Below are positions 32,661 through 41,389 of a DNA stretch of 64,000 nucleotides, piece after piece (the stretch's first letter is position 1; the number at the start of each line of letters is the position of its first letter). Made by a program: the position numbers and the translations under genes. A model generated the notes under the pieces. That model worked only from the letters and a program-made list of their open reading frames with translations. It had not been told where the DNA came from and searched no databases. The stretch is from Bacteroidia bacterium (GTDB lineage: Bacteria; Bacteroidota; Bacteroidia; Chitinophagales; JAUHXS01): NCBI GenBank assembly GCA_030426955.1, contig JAUHXS010000001.1, positions 208,661 to 272,660 of the forward strand, written 5' to 3'.

Positions 32661-34610
32661 TTAATTAATCGTAATCAGCTGTTTTCGTTCGATATAACCA
32701 TCAATGCTAATTGATATCAAATAGCTGCCACTAGGCAATTGCAATGCTTTACTATCTAATTGATTATAATGTTTCCCTTTTAGTTGTTTTTCATCAACCA
32801 GAATGGAGATGCGTTTACCTTCAATGCTTAAAAGTTCTAATAAAACAGAAGCATTTTGTTTCAATTCATAATCAACCTTAGTTATTCCATCAGAGGGATT
32901 AGGATAAATATGAAGATTAGGTTTACTTGCGAATCCAATAATTTGGATGCCAGTAGCATCCTCAAAATGAATATAGTCAGAGTCGACAGTTACTTTTACC
33001 AAAGTTTCATCAGCAACACCACCCGAAATATTTATACCATAATTAGTATCTATTGGCACTCCAGGAATATTGACATAAATACCATATTCACCATCGTTCA
33101 GGCCATTGAACTGAAAATACCCGTCTTGGTCGGTTTGATCACTCCCTATAGATGGCGTTGAGGTTGATTTGTCAATTAAAGAGACATCTAAGCCATTTAA
33201 AGGGTCACCTGGTCCTTGCACTTTCCCAACTCCTTCTCCCTTTACAACTCTTCCCACTATTTTTCCTGTTCCAGACGGAACAGACGTTACGTTATTAACA
33301 ATAATATCTTCTGTTATTCCATTAGAGCCTACATTTGCAATTATTGCAGGTGCTTTTTGCCAATTAACGTGCCCTCCATTATAGGTTGGAGTACTATTCG
33401 GATATAGCCCAATATCAGGCAAAACCAATATATTATATGCTGTATTAGGTATTATAGAAGGGAAAGAGTAGCTTCCATCTTCATCGATAAATGCTTGTGC
33501 TGCTACTGGGAATTGTCCTGGATCAGGATTTCTTTTTATTAATTGAACTGTACCTGTTTTTACGGTATCATCAGTAGAACCTAGAAGTACATATCCAGAC
33601 AATGGAATACTTTCTAGCGTAATGGTATTTGATGCATTAGATAACGAATTTACACTAGCATTACCACCATCTGCGATAGATAGAATAAAAACTTTATACG
33701 GGATATTGCTTTGAATAGGGGCACCATTTTTATCAGGCGTGTTGGCCGATAGTATGGTACTTATATTAGAGCCAGTTTTAGGTATCGGAGTAGAATAGCC
33801 AGATAAGCTTGCAATATTTGCAAGGCTATCATTAAAGGTAGCAGATTCTGACTCTTTCACAATGATAGCATCATATCTGGCGATCAAAGATTCATCACTA
33901 GCTTTATTGAATGATACTTTAATATCGCCCGCATTACCTAAGTCATTAATGTCTTCAGCAATAATGCCACCACTAACGGATCCTGCGGGAACTACCCCTG
34001 TTATAATAGACTTTCCAGGTGTGGATTCATAGGCATAGTCTTTTACCACAACGGTTCCTACAGTACTATCTATAGAAAGTCTTGCCCAACCGTAAAAAAC
34101 GTTTACACCCACTTTAAATCTCAGTCCTAAATATTTATCCGTTGTATTTACCCATTGGCCATTAGTATTTATGTTAAAAGTTGTTGATGAAGAGAAACGA
34201 CGATTTCTTTGAGCCATTTTAAAAGTGGCTGTAGGGCTAAATTGAGAATTCCAGTTTGAGTTCAAACTCCCTAATACTTGATTTTTTTCATGTGCAATGG
34301 GAAAATAAAACCCTTCTCCTCCTGTAGCAGATATTGAGTTGGTGTTTAAGCCATAAACATAGGCATATCTTCTAGTACTAGAACTGACGCTAAGGTAAGT
34401 CACATCGTATAGGCGGCCATCAATTCTAAAGTCATCTGTGCCATCATTATTAATATCCAACAATAGAGTATCACTATCAATTACAGACAATGTCGAATCA
34501 GGGTCTATATTGGTATAGATAATATCTGCATTAGCTAATTGAGACGATGCTAAGATTCCCCCTGCAACTTTAGAATAGGAGAGTAGCTTGTTTTTTAATT
34601 TAGATTCCAT
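32661..34610 (-). CDS. Secreted multi-domain protein with T9SS type A sorting tail, paralogue 2
   Basis: A 649-residue protein. The N terminus (KLLSYSKVAGGILASSQLAN then ADIIYTNIDPDSTL) leads to a beta-rich domain with KYLGLRFKVGVNVFYGWARL and VKDYAYESTPGKSI. Later parts include fibronectin-like strands, a SdrD/CNA-B-like module (DVSLIDKSTSTPS, DQDGYFQFNGLNDGEYGIYV) and a C-terminal sorting tail (LHIYPNPSDGITKVDYEL to SGSYLISISIDGYIERKQLI). It shares its whole layout with the gene 7 bp upstream, from which it arose by tandem duplication; the two are one transcript. Likely exported to the cell surface; role unknown. Confidence 0.82.
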   Translation of the reverse strand: MESKLKNKLLSYSKVAGGILASSQLANADIIYTNIDPDSTLSVIDSDTLLLDINNDGTDDFRIDGRLYDVTYLSVSSSTRRYAYVYGLNTNSISATGGEGFYFPIAHEKNQVLGSLNSNWNSQFSPTATFKMAQRNRRFSSSTTFNINTNGQWVNTTDKYLGLRFKVGVNVFYGWARLSIDSTVGTVVVKDYAYESTPGKSIITGVVPAGSVSGGIIAEDINDLGNAGDIKVSFNKASDESLIARYDAIIVKESESATFNDSLANIASLSGYSTPIPKTGSNISTILSANTPDKNGAPIQSNIPYKVFILSIADGGNASVNSLSNASNTITLESIPLSGYVLLGSTDDTVKTGTVQLIKRNPDPGQFPVAAQAFIDEDGSYSFPSIIPNTAYNILVLPDIGLYPNSTPTYNGGHVNWQKAPAIIANVGSNGITEDIIVNNVTSVPSGTGKIVGRVVKGEGVGKVQGPGDPLNGLDVSLIDKSTSTPSIGSDQTDQDGYFQFNGLNDGEYGIYVNIPGVPIDTNYGINISGGVADETLVKVTVDSDYIHFEDATGIQIIGFASKPNLHIYPNPSDGITKVDYELKQNASVLLELLSIEGKRISILVDEKQLKGKHYNQLDSKALQLPSGSYLISISIDGYIERKQLITIN

Positions 34611-34617
34611 TGGTACG

Positions 34618-36552
34618 TTAGTTTATCTTAATTAGTTGCTTTCTTTCAACTAAACCATTAATATTAATCACAATAAAATAATTACCTGAAGGCATATTGT
34701 ACCTAGTGGCGTCGATATTTACTGTATGTTGACCTTTTGCTTGTCTTTCATCTATTAAGATCGCAATCTGTCTTCCTTCAATATCTTTCAATTCTAACTT
34801 TACATCAGCATTTTGCTTGAGCTCATAGCTAATGTCGGCTCTACTTGAGATCGGATTGGGATAGATGGCTAAACTAGGATGATCTTTCGCTCCGTATACC
34901 TTAATTCCCGTTGCATCTTCAAAAGAAATATAGTTTGAATCAACCGTTACTTTTACCAATCCTTGACTAGATTGTCCAGCAGAAACATTTACAGTATAGT
35001 TTGTATCAATAGGTATTCCTGGGATATTGACATAAATGCTGTATTCTCCATCGTCTAAGCCTGAAAAGTTAAACATACCATTTTGATTAGATTCTTGTCC
35101 ACCTAATGCAGGGCTAGAAGTAGATTTATCTATTAGCGAGACATCGAGACCGTTTAATGGATCTCCTGGACCTTGTACTTTTCCAAACCCCTCACCTCTG
35201 ACAATTCGTCCACTAATCGTACCTGCGCCTGATGGAGCGGATACTACGTTGTTAACGATAATGTCTTCTGTCAGACCACTCGAGCCCACACTAGCAGTTA
35301 TCGTTGGTGCCTTTTGCCAATTAGCAACATTGCCATTATAGGTTTGATTACTATTGGGGTATATGCCCTCATCTGCAATAGCTAACAAGAAATATTCTAC
35401 ATTGGGTAATACTGATGGGAAAGTATAACTACCATCCTCATTGATAAACGATTGACCAACTATCGGAAATTGTCCTAGATCAGGATTTTTTCTAATTAGT
35501 TGTACGATACCAACTTTAACCGTATCACTGGTGGAACCTAAGAATACCGTTCCTGTCAATGGAATACTTTGAAGTGTGACGCTATTAGATTGGCTAGAAA
35601 GGTTGTTAATAGTTGTATTGGCACCGTTTGCTACGGTCAATACAAAGGCTCTGTAGGCCACACCTACCTGAATTGGGTCGCCATTCTTATCTACGGTATT
35701 CGCAGAAAGTGTGATGTCAATGTTTGATCCAGTTTTAGGCACGAATTCGGCATGTCCTAAAAGGCTTGCACTATTAGCGGCTTGTAAGTCGAAGCCACTT
35801 GCTTCAGTAGCCTTGACAAGAAAAACATCATACCTAGCAATGACACTTTCATCAGCTAGTTTATTAAAACGTATTCTTATGTCACTAGCATTCCCATTAT
35901 CTCCAACATCAGATAGAACAATACTACTGCCACTTACGGCTTCAGCTTGTCTTGCTCCAGCTTCAATTGACTTTCCAGGGATAGATTCATATGCGTAGTC
36001 TTTTACAGTAAGCGTTTTCATACTGTCATCTACGCTTAGTCGTATCCAGCCATATAGACTGTCCAAGCCGACTTTTAATCGAATTCCTAGATATTTATTT
36101 GTCTCACCTGGCCAATTGCCATTAACTATTTTGTTTGTAGAAAAGCCCATGTAATCTCGATAGGTGTAACTACCAAGGTTGCCAAACTCTGAAAAAGAAT
36201 CCACCCAGTATCTACTGCCAGTTGCTTGATAAGATACTGGTTCACCTTTTGCCATTACTGCTGGCCCTGGTCCTGAGCTAGCTACTAAAGAAGCGCTATT
36301 TAGACCTCTTGCTTTTGCAAATCGCTTGTAATAAAATGAAATAGAAGAGCTTGCAGTGGTCATAAAGTCAATCCTGAAGTCAGGCGTACTATTATTGTCT
36401 ATGTCAATGATAATAAAATCCTGATCCATTGACAAGGTACTATCTGGATCGATATTGGTGTAGATAATATCTGCATTGGCAACAGAACCCGTTAGTGTTC
36501 CGCCTGCTAAAAGTGCATATGAGCGGAGTTTATTTTTGATGTCTTTATTCAT
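34618..36552 (-). CDS. Secreted multi-domain protein with T9SS type A sorting tail, paralogue 1
   Basis: A 644-residue protein with the same order of parts as its neighbour: start with RSYALLAGGTLTGSVANADI, beta domain with KYLGIRLKVGLDSLYGWIRL and VKDYAYESIPGKSI, middle domains, a CNA-B-like module (LNGLDVSLIDKSTSSPA, NQNGMFNFSGLDDGEYSIYV) and tail LAIYPNPISSRADISYEL. Identity to the neighbour is highest in the DIIYTNIDPDSTLS segment, the PGDPLNGLDVSLIDKS segment and the tail; the middle has diverged. It is first in the pair. The DIIYTNIDPDSTL opening is the kind seen in secreted Bacteroidota proteins that carry a read-out of numbers or dates only by chance; function unknown. Confidence 0.82.
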   Translation of the reverse strand: MNKDIKNKLRSYALLAGGTLTGSVANADIIYTNIDPDSTLSMDQDFIIIDIDNNSTPDFRIDFMTTASSSISFYYKRFAKARGLNSASLVASSGPGPAVMAKGEPVSYQATGSRYWVDSFSEFGNLGSYTYRDYMGFSTNKIVNGNWPGETNKYLGIRLKVGLDSLYGWIRLSVDDSMKTLTVKDYAYESIPGKSIEAGARQAEAVSGSSIVLSDVGDNGNASDIRIRFNKLADESVIARYDVFLVKATEASGFDLQAANSASLLGHAEFVPKTGSNIDITLSANTVDKNGDPIQVGVAYRAFVLTVANGANTTINNLSSQSNSVTLQSIPLTGTVFLGSTSDTVKVGIVQLIRKNPDLGQFPIVGQSFINEDGSYTFPSVLPNVEYFLLAIADEGIYPNSNQTYNGNVANWQKAPTITASVGSSGLTEDIIVNNVVSAPSGAGTISGRIVRGEGFGKVQGPGDPLNGLDVSLIDKSTSSPALGGQESNQNGMFNFSGLDDGEYSIYVNIPGIPIDTNYTVNVSAGQSSQGLVKVTVDSNYISFEDATGIKVYGAKDHPSLAIYPNPISSRADISYELKQNADVKLELKDIEGRQIAILIDERQAKGQHTVNIDATRYNMPSGNYFIVININGLVERKQLIKIN

Positions 36553-36629
36553 TGGTATGAATTTTAGTTAAAGTTACTACATAATGCATATTACAGCAAA
36601 AATAAATATTAACATTTTTGATATATTTT

Positions 36630-37691
36630 CTACCATAGTTTGAGCTGGGATGTATTGTTATTTCGTATAAAAGATTTTGTGTTTAAAACGGGCATGGACT
36701 TACCTTTGAAGTATCTATTTTTATTGATTTTAAATAACTTGTTGATGCTTTCTGAAATATTGCCTTCTCCGCGCATTCTACGCTTAAACCTGCTATTGCT
36801 TAACTGTCCTCCGTGACAATCTCTAATTTGACTTAGCACTTTTTCTGCTCTATCAGGATAGTTTTTGCGTGTCCAATCGATAAATATATTGCCGATTTCA
36901 CCGTTTAGTCTAACAAGTGTATAGGCTATAGAGCTTGCACCGTGCTCTGATGACAATCTGATAATCTTAGGTATTTCTTCACTATTTAGTGCGGGTATGA
37001 TAGGGGCTAGCATCACGTTTACAGGAATTCCGTCACTGCTTAATTTCTCTACTATCTTTAATCTTTTTATCCCAGACACAGTTCTTGGTTCTAATTGTCG
37101 TCGCAATTCTTCGTTTAAGCTAGTGATTGAGATATTGACATGAAGTAAATTTTGGCTTGCTAACTCTTTTAATATGTCTAAATCTCTCAGAATAAGGGCA
37201 TTTTTAGTAATAATCCCTACAGGGTGTTTGTATTTAAGTAGTGTTTGAAGTATAGCTCTGGTAATCTCTAACTTCTTCTCAATCGGTTGATAGCAATCGG
37301 TATTGCCAGACAACATGATAGGATGTACTTTCCAATTTTTATTTTTGAATTGTTTCTCTAATAATTCAGGAGCATTTTCTTTGATAATGATTTTTGTTTC
37401 AAAGTCCAATCCGGCGCTATAGCCCCAGTATTCATGAGTATTTCTGGCATAGCAATAAATACACCCATGTTCACATCCTTGATATGGGTTCATAGAATAA
37501 AACATACCAATATCAGGGCTTGTAACTTTGTTAACTATTTTCTTAGCAGACTCGTAAAAGTATTGAGTTTTGCTATTTTGTGTTTCATAGTCATCAATCC
37601 CCTCATCGTGCTCTTTGACTACTTCATTGGACAGGTACTTATTCTTTGTATTTATTTGAGCACCTCTACCTTTTAAGTATTCATCCGACAT
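36630..37691 (-). CDS. PA0069-family radical SAM protein
   Basis: A 353-residue protein. The cluster motif is MNPYQGCEHGCIYCYARNTH with Cys 73, Cys 77 and Cys 80 (CxxxCxxC) and an aromatic residue before the last Cys. GLDFETKIIIKENAPELLEK and HPIMLSGNTDCYQPIEKKLE follow, as in spore photoproduct lyase-like proteins of the PA0069 group. It binds a 4Fe-4S cluster and SAM; the substrate is unknown, and a nucleic-acid or repair role is only suggested by the relatives. Single gene. Confidence 0.88.
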   Translation of the reverse strand: MSDEYLKGRGAQINTKNKYLSNEVVKEHDEGIDDYETQNSKTQYFYESAKKIVNKVTSPDIGMFYSMNPYQGCEHGCIYCYARNTHEYWGYSAGLDFETKIIIKENAPELLEKQFKNKNWKVHPIMLSGNTDCYQPIEKKLEITRAILQTLLKYKHPVGIITKNALILRDLDILKELASQNLLHVNISITSLNEELRRQLEPRTVSGIKRLKIVEKLSSDGIPVNVMLAPIIPALNSEEIPKIIRLSSEHGASSIAYTLVRLNGEIGNIFIDWTRKNYPDRAEKVLSQIRDCHGGQLSNSRFKRRMRGEGNISESINKLFKINKNRYFKGKSMPVLNTKSFIRNNNTSQLKLW

Positions 37692-37852
37692 TTATTGAAG
37701 GTAGAAATATGAAACTTTAAATTTGAGAAAAGACGAGTTTTGCTAAATATTTTAGACGTTTTTTATAGGGACTAGGAATCAGCTGCGAGGGACTAGTTTA
37801 AACGTATTTCCTTCTCTAAATCACTGTCCAAACTAGCCTTAAGATTTTCAAA

Positions 37853-39133
37853 TCAAACGACCTCCGCAACTACAAAACTACTCCCGCCGATAAAGATTAA
37901 ATCCGTTTCTTTTGCACAATTCCTAGATGCCTCAAGTGCTTCTTTAACAGTTTTGTATGCATTTCCATATAAACTAAAACTTGATGATTTTGTTTTTAAT
38001 TCTATAACATCTAGTCCTCTTGGAATATTAGGTTGACAAAAATAATAAGTTGCATTCTTCGGAAATAGAGATAACATTCCTGATATATCTTTATCTTTTA
38101 CCATACCAAGAACAATATGTAATTTATCATATTCTATATCTTTTATTTGCGCTATAGTTTCCTTGATCCCATCTTCGTTATGCCCAGCATCAGCAATAGT
38201 AAGGGGCTCTTTTGACAATACTTGGCAGCGCCCAAGAAGCTTTGTATTTGACTTAACATGGTTAAGTCCTAAACTGATAGCATCATCAGAAATCTTGATC
38301 CCTATATCTTTCAGTACTTCAATTGCCTTTAATGAGGTGGATATATTCTTAATTTGGTAGCTTCCTAGCAAATCTGTTACATACTCTTTATCATCTATTA
38401 TGAAAACTTGTTGCTCCTGTATGATAGACTGAGATATGTTTTTGATTGAGCTAGAATCTGCCCAATACAATGGAGACTTTTGATCTTTTGCTTTATTTTG
38501 AAAAACTTCTTGTGTTTCTTGTTTCTGTTCTCTAATGACAACAGGAATATTAGGCTTGATGATTCCTGCCTTTTCGGCAGCAATTTCTTGTAAAGTATTA
38601 CCCAAAAGATCTTGATGATCTAATCCGATATTAGTAATGACAGATAGGATAGGGGTTATAACATTAGTAGAATCTAGCCTACCACCTAATCCTGTTTCAA
38701 TAATGGCATAATCTACTTTTTGATTTGCGAAATAGTCAAAAGCCAAGGCAACTGTGATCTCAAAAAAAGATGGCTTGATTTGCCCAAAGTCACTTTTATA
38801 TTTTTCAACAAACTCAATTACATACTTCTCTGAGATATACGATCCATTTATTTTAATTCGCTCTCTGTAATCTTTATAATGTGGTGAAGTATACAAACCC
38901 ACCTTATATCCCTGAGATTGTAATATGGAAGCTAATATATGTGCCGTCGACCCTTTACCATTGGTGCCCGCAATGTGTATTGACTGGAGCTTTTTATGCG
39001 GATTGCCCAGGAGCCGACAAAGTTGAATAGTGTTATTAAGATCCTTTTTAAATGCTGACTTCCCGTCACGCTGGTACATGGGCAATTGACTGTATAGATA
39101 ATCAACTGTTGCAGCGTATTGACCTGAAACCAT
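37853..39133 (-). CDS. folC: Bifunctional folylpolyglutamate synthase / dihydrofolate synthase
   Basis: A 426-residue Mur-ligase-type enzyme adding glutamate to folates. P-loop: HIAGTNGKGSTAHILASILQ; then YTSPHYKDYRERIKINGSYI (folate loop), DYAIIETGLGGRLDSTNVI, SVITNIGLDHQDLLGNTLQE, GRCQVLSKEPLTIADAGHNE and LHIVLGMVKDKD. It follows the tonB-type gene by 5 bp and thus is the last gene of the exbB-exbD-tonB transcript, a common order in this phylum. Confidence 0.93.
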   Translation of the reverse strand: MVSGQYAATVDYLYSQLPMYQRDGKSAFKKDLNNTIQLCRLLGNPHKKLQSIHIAGTNGKGSTAHILASILQSQGYKVGLYTSPHYKDYRERIKINGSYISEKYVIEFVEKYKSDFGQIKPSFFEITVALAFDYFANQKVDYAIIETGLGGRLDSTNVITPILSVITNIGLDHQDLLGNTLQEIAAEKAGIIKPNIPVVIREQKQETQEVFQNKAKDQKSPLYWADSSSIKNISQSIIQEQQVFIIDDKEYVTDLLGSYQIKNISTSLKAIEVLKDIGIKISDDAISLGLNHVKSNTKLLGRCQVLSKEPLTIADAGHNEDGIKETIAQIKDIEYDKLHIVLGMVKDKDISGMLSLFPKNATYYFCQPNIPRGLDVIELKTKSSSFSLYGNAYKTVKEALEASRNCAKETDLIFIGGSSFVVAEVV

Positions 39134-39138
39134 TTTAA

Positions 39139-39963
39139 TTATTTCACCTTGAAAGTAAAGGTAATCGTACCATATTGCTCCTCTTTGGCGTATTGAGAGT
39201 GATTAAACTTTGCCTTGCCAGCGGCTTCCTCCGCGATCTTGACTAAGTGAGGATCATTGGTTGTGGAACCTTTGAGTTGGTATTTTGCAAATAAGACTTT
39301 ACCGTATCTGTCAACCTTAATTCTAACAACCACTTTTCCAGTAGCTTGAGAGTTGTCCTCAATGGGTGGCTTTAGTATCATAGACCTTCCAGATAGATCA
39401 AAGCCAATCCCCTCATTGCCTAACCCCACAAGACCATCTTTACTTAAGTCACCATCTAGTTTGCCCTTATCTCCCTTTGCTTCATCCTTGCCTTCACTAG
39501 TACTGTTGTTGAGTTTATCTTTATTAAAAAGAAGGCTTTCATCAACTGTAGGCTTTTTTTCTTCAGGTTGCTCTTTTACCTCTTCTACGGGTGTTTCTTT
39601 AACTTCTTCTTTGATTTCTTCCACAATCTCTTCGGTTGGGTTTTCTTGTTGTTCTAGAGAGGGGGCATCTTCTAACTCTTGCTCCACAATTTCTTCTTCA
39701 ACAACAGGTTCTGTATTTTCTATAGTTTCTTCTGTAGGTTGTTCTTGTGATTCCGAAGTGATTTCTTCTATTTGCTCAGGTTGTTCTTCTCCAGAACCAA
39801 CCTCAGAATTGCCGAAACTAATCATAACGCCTTCTTCGGGAGGTGGAGGGTAGGGCGCAGTCAATCCTAAAATAATGAATAGCAACAATAGCAATCCGTG
39901 AATTAGTATCGTCGCTACCAACCCTTTACGTCGATCTCCATTATTTTGACTAAAAAATTCCAA
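39139..39963 (-). CDS. TonB-type energy transducer
   Basis: A 274-residue protein: short cytoplasmic start, one membrane helix (GLVATILIHGLLLLLFIILG), a long Glu/Pro/Val-rich spacer (residues ~55-150) that would cross the periplasm, and a C-terminal TonB-like domain (GKVVVRIKVDRYGKVLFAKY to EEQYGTITFTFKVK). With ExbB and ExbD, coded just upstream, it would feed proton motive force to outer-membrane receptors. The spacing to exbD is 29 bp. Confidence 0.88.
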   Translation of the reverse strand: MEFFSQNNGDRRKGLVATILIHGLLLLLFIILGLTAPYPPPPEEGVMISFGNSEVGSGEEQPEQIEEITSESQEQPTEETIENTEPVVEEEIVEQELEDAPSLEQQENPTEEIVEEIKEEVKETPVEEVKEQPEEKKPTVDESLLFNKDKLNNSTSEGKDEAKGDKGKLDGDLSKDGLVGLGNEGIGFDLSGRSMILKPPIEDNSQATGKVVVRIKVDRYGKVLFAKYQLKGSTTNDPHLVKIAEEAAGKAKFNHSQYAKEEQYGTITFTFKVK

Positions 39964-39992
39964 ACTATAAACTTTCTAACTTTAAACTGAAG

Positions 39993-40388
39993 TTACTTCT
40001 TAGGACTAGTAGCCAAGACCATTTTAACTTTTAAATCGTTGGCAATATTCATAATGTCCACTACATTTTCTACTGGAACAGATTTTTCAGCATTCAAAAT
40101 AACTGTTGGGTCTTGTTCTCCCTGTAGTTTTTGTCGAAGCATTGGCATGATCTCATCACGAGATACCTTCTGCTTGTTGATATAATAGTCTAAGTTCTGA
40201 TCAATAGAAACAGAGATAGTTTGTTTGGCTAAAGTTTGACTATTAGACTTGGGCAATAACAGCTTTAACGCATTAGGACTTACTAAGGTTGACGTCAACA
40301 TGAAAAATATTAACAATAAGAAGATGATGTCCGTCAAAGACGACATACTAAACTCCGCACTAATTTTATTTCGGCTTCTTAAACTCAT
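39993..40388 (-). CDS. exbD: ExbD/TolR-family biopolymer transporter
   Basis: A 131-residue protein with one N-terminal membrane helix carrying the key Asp (SSLTDIIFLLLIFFMLTSTL) and a small periplasmic domain (PTVILNAEKSVPVENVVDIM). It forms the proton channel with ExbB. Its ATG overlaps the exbB stop by 4 bp, so the two are translationally coupled. Confidence 0.9.
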   Translation of the reverse strand: MSLRSRNKISAEFSMSSLTDIIFLLLIFFMLTSTLVSPNALKLLLPKSNSQTLAKQTISVSIDQNLDYYINKQKVSRDEIMPMLRQKLQGEQDPTVILNAEKSVPVENVVDIMNIANDLKVKMVLATSPKK

Positions 40389-41074
40389 TTGGAAGGTTCT
40401 TGAAGTAAGTCAATAAATTCTACAGTTACTGCTTCCATCTTGTTAATAACCTTGTCAACCATGGCTACCAAATAGTTGTAAGCGATGTAAGCAATAATAC
40501 CAACGGCAAGCCCAGCGGCTGTAGTAACCATTGCTTCGTAAATACCACCTGCTAATAAAGATGGATCGATATTGTTGCCTGCTTTGGACATATTAAAGAA
40601 AGCATTGATCATACCAGTTACTGTTCCCAGAAAGCCAATCATAGGTGCTGCACCAGATATGGTCGCTAGTGTTGCCAGGTTTTTTTCTAGTTTATATACT
40701 TCTAGCTTTCCTACATTTTCAATTGAGACATCAATATCTCTTAATGGCTTACCAATTCTCATCACACCTTTTTCAATCATTCTAGCAACAGGAGAATCGG
40801 TGTTTTTGCATAGTGATTTGGCTGCTTCGATATTGCCAGTAACAACATAATCTTTGATATTATCCATGAAGTGTTTATCAACGTTACTTGCTTTTCTAAT
40901 GGTAAGATATCTTTCTACAAATATGTATATTGCTACCAAGGATAATACTACAATAGGAATGACCAATAAACCTCCTTTGCTAAGGAGTGCTAGAATATTG
41001 GTTTTTTCTTCCATCATCAATCCATCAGGACCAGAGCCTATAGTGTCTATTGTCTGTAAGAATAATGTAATCAT
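40385..41074 (-). CDS. exbB: MotA/TolQ/ExbB proton channel family protein
   Basis: A 229-residue protein with three membrane helices: near residues 33-53 (LLVIPIVVLSLVAIYIFVER), about 135-155 (APMIGFLGTVTGMINAFFNM) and about 170-200 (AMVTTAAGLAVGIIAYIAYN). The GTVxGM and TTAAGL motifs are those of ExbB/TolQ channels. First gene of the exbB-exbD-tonB-folC run; a -7 element lies upstream at 41124-41131. Confidence 0.9.
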   Translation of the reverse strand: MITLFLQTIDTIGSGPDGLMMEEKTNILALLSKGGLLVIPIVVLSLVAIYIFVERYLTIRKASNVDKHFMDNIKDYVVTGNIEAAKSLCKNTDSPVARMIEKGVMRIGKPLRDIDVSIENVGKLEVYKLEKNLATLATISGAAPMIGFLGTVTGMINAFFNMSKAGNNIDPSLLAGGIYEAMVTTAAGLAVGIIAYIAYNYLVAMVDKVINKMEAVTVEFIDLLQEPSK

Positions 41075-41123
41075 ATAGTTATAACGTTTGAGTTATTGTT
41101 TTATTACTAGAATATTTTGCTAC

Positions 41124-41131
41124 CAAATATA
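41124..41131 (-). promoter_or_regulatory. -7 element upstream of exbB
   Basis: TATATTTG on the minus strand, 50 bp before the exbB start; no clear TTTG 19-20 bp further up. The remaining gap to 41389 is very AT-rich and shows no gene. Confidence 0.4.
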
Positions 41132-41389
41132 ATGTTTAAACCACGGTATTTTTTGATAAGAAATAAACACAATATGATTTATTGTTCATTTTATACAACA
41201 TATAGATGCATACAAAATGAGCATTCCATAGAAATAGAATAAAAACATTTTAAACAAGGAGATATATGCCTCATAGTCAATTTTTTAAAATGGATACATT
41301 TCAGATAAAAACTAATATTCATCACAAAGAGTGTTTGGTAGAATTAAAAAACAGGCTTATCTTTTAGCTAAAATAACAACAACCTAATC

